Assembly (NCBI GenBank): GCA_964583605.1
Contig: CAZOWL010000138.1
Coordinates: forward strand, 1-8,192
Direction: 5' to 3'
DNA length: 8,192 nt
Source: CAZOWL01 sp964583605
GTDB taxonomy: Bacteria; Pseudomonadota; Gammaproteobacteria; Chromatiales; Chromatiaceae
The notes below the pieces were generated by a model. That model ran no database searches and was not told where the DNA came from. It saw only the letters and a list, made by a program, of their open reading frames with translations. Positions 5,886 to 8,192 of this stretch are shown piece after piece (position 1 is the first letter of the stretch; each line of letters starts with the position of its first letter). A program made the translations under genes and the position numbers.

Positions 5886-5905
5886 GTACGCGGTGCGTAC
5901 CCAAC
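5885..5905 (+). repeat. Palindromic dispersed repeat, copy 3
   Basis: Contains the perfect core GGTACGC-GGT-GCGTACC followed by CAAC. It ends five bases beyond the stop codon of the minus-strand Uma2 gene, a typical position for REP-like elements. The stem has no T-run, so a classic intrinsic terminator is not supported, though the hairpin could shape the 3' end of the transcript. Confidence 0.75.
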
Positions 5906-5910
5906 GCGGC

Positions 5911-6474
5911 TCAGTCGGCCCAGAGGGCATCGAGCGGGAAGGGTACGGCCTCGAAGGGCTCGGTCGCCACCTCGGCAACCTCGACGAAGCTCGCCAGCAG
6001 GACCCATTGGCCGTCCTTGAGCTTGAAGGCCTCCAGGGTTTTGGCGCTGGGGTCCACCAGCCAGCAGTAGGGGATGCCGTGGCTTGCATAGCGCGGCATC
6101 TTGGTCATCCGATCCAATCGGGCCGTCGCGGGCGAGAGCACCTCGCACAACCAATCCGGCGCCATCTCGATCCAGGCCATGTCGGGGAGCCGTGGCAGCC
6201 GTTCTCGACGCCATCCCGCCAAATCGGGCACCAGGACGTCGGCGCCCAAATGCAACTCGGGCTCATCCAGGATCCACCAGCCCCCCGGCCCTCCGCCCTT
6301 CCCCTGGTCGAAAGGGCCGCCGATCTCGACGCCCAGCGATGAGCTGGCGCGTGCATGCTTGGGCGCGGGCCGTGGATGCGTGTGGATCTCACCGTCGATA
6401 ATCTCGCCGACCACCGTGGCGGGGAGCGAGAAGAGATCCGCGTACTGGGCCGGGCGTGCTCCGGGGCGAGACAT
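5911..6474 (-). CDS. Uma2-family endonuclease (DUF820, PD-(D/E)XK fold)
   Basis: A 187-residue protein of the usual Uma2 length (about 180-200). It has the N-terminal YADLFSLPAT and GEIIDGEI elements (11-30), a PKHARASSSLGVEIGGPF segment (38-55), ELHLGADVLVPDLAGWRRER (73-92) with the PD Asp84, APDWLCEVLSP (105-115) with Glu111, and ARLDRMTKMPRYA with Lys125, followed by GIPYCWLVDP. Asp84, Glu111 and Lys125 are the candidate catalytic set of the restriction-endonuclease-like fold. No helix-turn-helix or coiled-coil tail is attached. Uma2 proteins are abundant in cyanobacteria and purple sulfur bacteria; the biological role is not settled. ATG 6474 fits the family N-terminus; the ribosome binding site is weak. 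The copy appears intact, unlike the fragment at 4727-5017. Confidence 0.85.
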   Translation of the reverse strand: MSRPGARPAQYADLFSLPATVVGEIIDGEIHTHPRPAPKHARASSSLGVEIGGPFDQGKGGGPGGWWILDEPELHLGADVLVPDLAGWRRERLPRLPDMAWIEMAPDWLCEVLSPATARLDRMTKMPRYASHGIPYCWLVDPSAKTLEAFKLKDGQWVLLASFVEVAEVATEPFEAVPFPLDALWAD

Positions 6475-6698
6475 CGCGACAGGCTCTCGGTCGGATAGCC
6501 GAAGGGCTTTGACGTGAATGCTACGCCGAGCGCGGCTGCCGTCGCAAATCCACCCATCGGCGCGCGTTTCGTGGGGTCAGCATCGCATACCGTCCCGCCA
6601 ATGCCCAAACGAGCCGCCGTATCCCGGGAAAGAAACGCGGCGGTTCGATCGGACGATTCGTTTACCAGTCAGCCTCAGTGGCGTTTTCGAGGGCGCTC
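6475..6698. other. 224-base stretch upstream of the Uma2 gene; no gene supported
   Basis: Open frames on both strands here carry no recognisable motifs and mostly continue into the antisense of the Uma2 gene. The stretch should hold the Uma2 promoter, but no clear -10/-35 pair was found. Confidence 0.3.
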
Positions 6699-6719
6699 GG
6701 TACGCGGTGCGTACCCTGC
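6699..6719 (+). repeat. Palindromic dispersed repeat, copy 4
   Basis: Contains the perfect core GGTACGC-GGT-GCGTACC followed by CTGC. It lies four bases beyond the stop of the minus-strand zinc-ribbon frame. A CGGCTACCCGGCTC string that follows it at 6721-6734 also occurs at 7409-7422, shortly before copy 5. Confidence 0.75.
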
Positions 6720-6723
6720 ACGG

Positions 6724-6918
6724 CTACCCGGCTCTTGAGCTGCTGGATATCAAGACCTGGCCCCGCCTCTCCCTCGCCCGTCGACAGGCCCCCGCGCCAC
6801 AGTAGCGCTGGTGGTGCGCATTGCGCGCATCAGGATGGAACAATTCACCGCAATGCCGACACTTGCGTCGTCTTCGTCGTATCACCTCCTGGGCAGCCCT
6901 CCGCGCTACACCAAGCAT
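6724..6918 (-). CDS. Small zinc-ribbon-like protein, C-terminus probably truncated
   Basis: The 64-residue frame holds RRRRKCRHCGELFHPDAR, then NAHHQRYCGAGACRRAR, giving a CX2CX16CX4C pattern (Cys20, 23, 40, 45) preceded by a run of five Arg. The PD(x)R..H.QRYC...ACRRA arrangement recalls small zinc-finger proteins found scattered in proteobacterial accessory regions, often beside transposon remnants. Those I remember continue after CRRA with a basic helix and a further 40 or more residues; here the frame leaves the pattern after residue 49 and ends at a TAG next to palindromic repeat copy 4. ATG 6918 is the last Met before the basic segment; an upstream Met at 6933 or the one at 6975 is possible, and no strong ribosome binding site decides. 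Function unknown; nucleic-acid binding is inferred from the zinc ribbon and basic patch. Confidence 0.5.
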   Translation of the reverse strand: MLGVARRAAQEVIRRRRRKCRHCGELFHPDARNAHHQRYCGAGACRRARERRGQVLISSSSRAG

Positions 6919-7472
6919 CGCCGACGAGCGCATTGCTCGCCGCTGCCGACCGGCACCGAAGAACACGCAGAACAAGATCCAAATGCGGAAGAAAGAGATA
7001 AAAGGCAGGGAGGAGGAAGAAGACGGAAAAGAACCTTCCCTACATGTTTACTCCGGCCAGAGGGCTTCATTTTCGGGTCGGCGCTGACACCCAAAGCGCT
7101 CGCCTTGCGGTTCGTAGCGCTCGACGACGGATGCCATCTCAGAAGCCTCGTGTGCTCAGTGAAGGAATCAATCGCGATGATAGCTCGCCGCCCCGCCGCT
7201 GCCCCAAGGTGAATCCCCGACCGGGCCACCGGGCTGAGTCCCGAACATTACAAAGCGAGACCCCGCGCCAACATGAACGTGCGATGGGAGACCCCGGCTC
7301 ACCCCGTCAGCCCGATCCGATCCTTATCATTCGCAACGGACCCGTTTACGGCCTGGGGCGGAACAGGGACTGGGGCCTGTGGCCCGTCGGTCGCCAGATG
7401 GCACTGCCCGGCTACCCGGCTCCCATCGTCGGGGAGAAACCGGCCCAGGCCCGGCGCTGACACCAGGCAACC
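6919..7472. other. 554-base stretch without a convincing gene
   Basis: It contains a purine-rich run on the plus strand at 6987-7033 (three pyrimidines in 47 bases) and a 29-residue minus-strand frame at 7048-7137 (ATG with GAGG eight bases upstream; MASVVERYEPQGERFG and so on) that I could not assign. The longer open frames on either strand have no recognisable motifs and look like GC-driven chance frames. An ATGGGAGACC motif at 7284 matches two others in the window. Confidence 0.4.
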
Positions 7473-7600
7473 GTCGGGTACGCATCGCGTACCATCCCAC
7501 GTCCACCGTCACACCTACGGTCTCATTGCCGGGGAGGATCCAGAGACGCGGCCCCGACCGCCGGCATCGAGCGGCACCAGGGGCGGTGCGGGGACGGGGC
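7473..7600 (+). repeat. Second long copy of the dispersed palindromic element (copy 5)
   Basis: Begins with the palindrome (7473-7493; in reverse the core is GGTACGC-GAT-GCGTACC), then follows the 3691 element block by block: a shared GCGTACCA-CCCACG, then CATTGCCG-G-AGGATCC, then GCATCGAGCGGC, then a GGGCGG-GCGGGGA tail. Spacing differs slightly between blocks. No inverted right-hand end was found, so this copy is either one-sided or has lost its partner. Confidence 0.6.
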
Positions 7601-7639
7601 GCAATGGGTGCTGCTTTGCCCCCGCATCGTCGACTCGTT

Positions 7640-7664
7640 CGCCATCCTCGATTGGAGGATGGCG
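7640..7664. repeat. Perfect 10-base-pair hairpin
   Basis: CGCCATCCTC, a five-base loop (GATTG), then GAGGATGGCG. No T-run follows on either side, so a rho-independent terminator is not supported. It sits between the dispersed element and the 3' end of the minus-strand gene ending at 7698. It may be a different REP-type palindrome or an mRNA-stabilising stem. Confidence 0.8.
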
Positions 7665-7688
7665 CTGTCCGGCGCCCCACGACGGGCA

Positions 7689-7705
7689 ATGGGAGACCTA
7701 ACCCC
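7689..7705 (+). repeat. ATGGGAGACCTAACCCC motif, one of three related copies
   Basis: Related copies on the same strand lie at 5844-5859 (ATGGGAGACCTGACCC) and 7284-7306 (ATGGGAGACC, with CACCCCG twelve bases later). All three are in repeat-rich, gene-poor DNA, two of them near palindromic repeat copies. Short, so partly possible by chance, but a perfect ten-base start three times in 2 kb is notable. Confidence 0.45.
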
Positions 7706-8048
7706 GTTCGGCATGCGAAATGTGCTGGTCCGGTCGTTTGTCTTCCTCGAGATGCTCGATCCAGCGCTCGATCTCGGCAGAGGATCGCGCGAGTCCGAGC
7801 AGGCGGGCATCGAGACTCGCAATCTCGGCCAGGATTTCCTTTTTGGCTGGGTGCCCGCTGTCCATGCCTCTGCACGTGTCTTCCTTTGACCGCAGCATCC
7901 TTTCCACGCCGTGCATCGTTTCGAGCGCCTGCGCTCGTGCCTCTTTCAGATTCCGTAGGACGGTCCGCTGCTGGCGCCACTGATCTAGGCGCGACCTGTA
8001 GAGCAAATAGGCGCGCTCCTCCTCGGTCCATCCGAACGACGTCTTCAT
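7698..8048 (-). CDS. Hypothetical charged helical protein
   Basis: I do not recognise this 116-residue protein. It begins MKTSFGWTEEERAYLLYR and is almost entirely predicted helix, rich in Arg, Glu, Leu and Gln (RSRLDQWRQQRTVLRNLKEA, then EILAEIASLDARLLGLARSS), consistent with two long amphipathic or coiled-coil segments split by a short CRGMDSGHP loop. No membrane helix or signal peptide. The frame is open upstream to 8123, but ATG 8048 comes just after the stop of the preceding gene (8080) and leaves a 31-base gap, suggesting a two-gene unit. The ribosome binding site is weak (GGA five bases upstream). The TAG stop lies inside an ATGGGAGACCTAACCCC repeat motif, so the C-terminus may have been altered by repeat insertion. 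Confidence 0.55.
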   Translation of the reverse strand: MKTSFGWTEEERAYLLYRSRLDQWRQQRTVLRNLKEARAQALETMHGVERMLRSKEDTCRGMDSGHPAKKEILAEIASLDARLLGLARSSAEIERWIEHLEEDKRPDQHISHAERG

Positions 8049-8079
8049 GGTCCGTCGGTGCGCGACCGCCGACGCGGCT

Positions 8080-8192
8080 TCAACCTTCGTCGCGGTGGCG
8101 CAGGAGCGCCTCGAGCCGCGCAACTTCGGCTAGAGCTTCTTCCTTGGCGCGGAGCGCCTCTTCCTTGGCCAGGCGCTCGGCGTCCGCCTCCG
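8080..8192 (-). CDS. 3' end of a coiled-coil-tailed protein (partial, runs off the window)
   Basis: The last 36 codons read EADAERLAKEEALRAKEEAL, then AEVARLEALLRHRDEG and TGA. This is an alanine- and glutamate-rich coiled-coil tail. Such tails are common at the C-terminus of many Uma2-family endonucleases, so this may be a third Uma2 gene in the window, but the catalytic part lies outside and other coiled-coil proteins end similarly. The AKEEALRAKEEAL stretch comes from an imperfect short repeat in the DNA (GGCCAAGGAAGAGGCGCTCC, then GCCAAGGAAGAAGCTCT). The unrecognised gene starting at 8048 follows 31 bases downstream. Confidence 0.6.
   Translation of the reverse strand, partial: EADAERLAKEEALRAKEEALAEVARLEALLRHRDEG

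Noticed and set aside
7044..7460. 138-residue plus-strand frame
   Set aside because: Low-complexity Arg/Pro-rich translation with no motif, no good ribosome binding site, and it crosses the ATGGGAGACC repeat motif.
7327..8031. 234-residue minus-strand frame overlapping the hypothetical protein
   Set aside because: Overlaps the better-supported helical frame in another phase and translates the dispersed element; Arg-rich composition typical of chance frames.

Overview
The window looks like accessory chromosomal DNA of a GC-rich bacterium. The codon style, the Uma2-type endonucleases, the RFEQVDK-type coiled-coil protein, the hicA relic and the dense small palindromic repeats together suggest a gammaproteobacterium, possibly a purple sulfur bacterium (Chromatiaceae). 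That placement is an inference from the gene mix, not from a marker gene.

Positions 1-3460, minus strand: three surface-polysaccharide genes. In transcription order they are a family 2 glycosyltransferase with two C-terminal membrane helices (probably loads a sugar onto a polyprenyl phosphate), a family 4 GT-B glycosyltransferase, and a NAD-dependent sugar epimerase/dehydratase. They plausibly make, activate and transfer sugars for an O-antigen, capsule or exopolysaccharide. A 336-base gap separates the first gene from the other two. The epimerase has His where the family normally has its catalytic Tyr.

Positions 3461-5910: a graveyard of gene pieces around one intact small gene. It holds a 238-base element bounded by inverted copies of a 21-base palindromic repeat; an internal slice of a cobalamin-pathway methyltransferase (cobM/cbiF) that starts right at the end of that element; an intact coiled-coil, tail-anchored protein built on 21-base tandem repeats; the C-terminal half of a Uma2 endonuclease; an orphan membrane tail of another coiled-coil protein; and a hicA toxin gene cut by one in-frame TAA. 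Two unrelated 16-base tandem duplications lie just downstream.

Positions 5911-8192: an intact Uma2 endonuclease (minus), a short zinc-ribbon protein that seems truncated (minus), about 550 bases without a convincing gene, a second long copy of the dispersed element, a perfect 10-base-pair hairpin, an unrecognised helical protein (minus), and the 3' end of a coiled-coil protein running off the window (minus).

The most distinctive signal is the dispersed repeat. Its 17-base core, GGTACGCGGTGCGTACC and near variants, occurs five times, each time next to a gene end, a gene fragment or another repeat. Two copies belong to a longer shared element of about 120 bases. No complete transposase was seen. 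I found no CRISPR array, rRNA, tRNA or complete defence operon.
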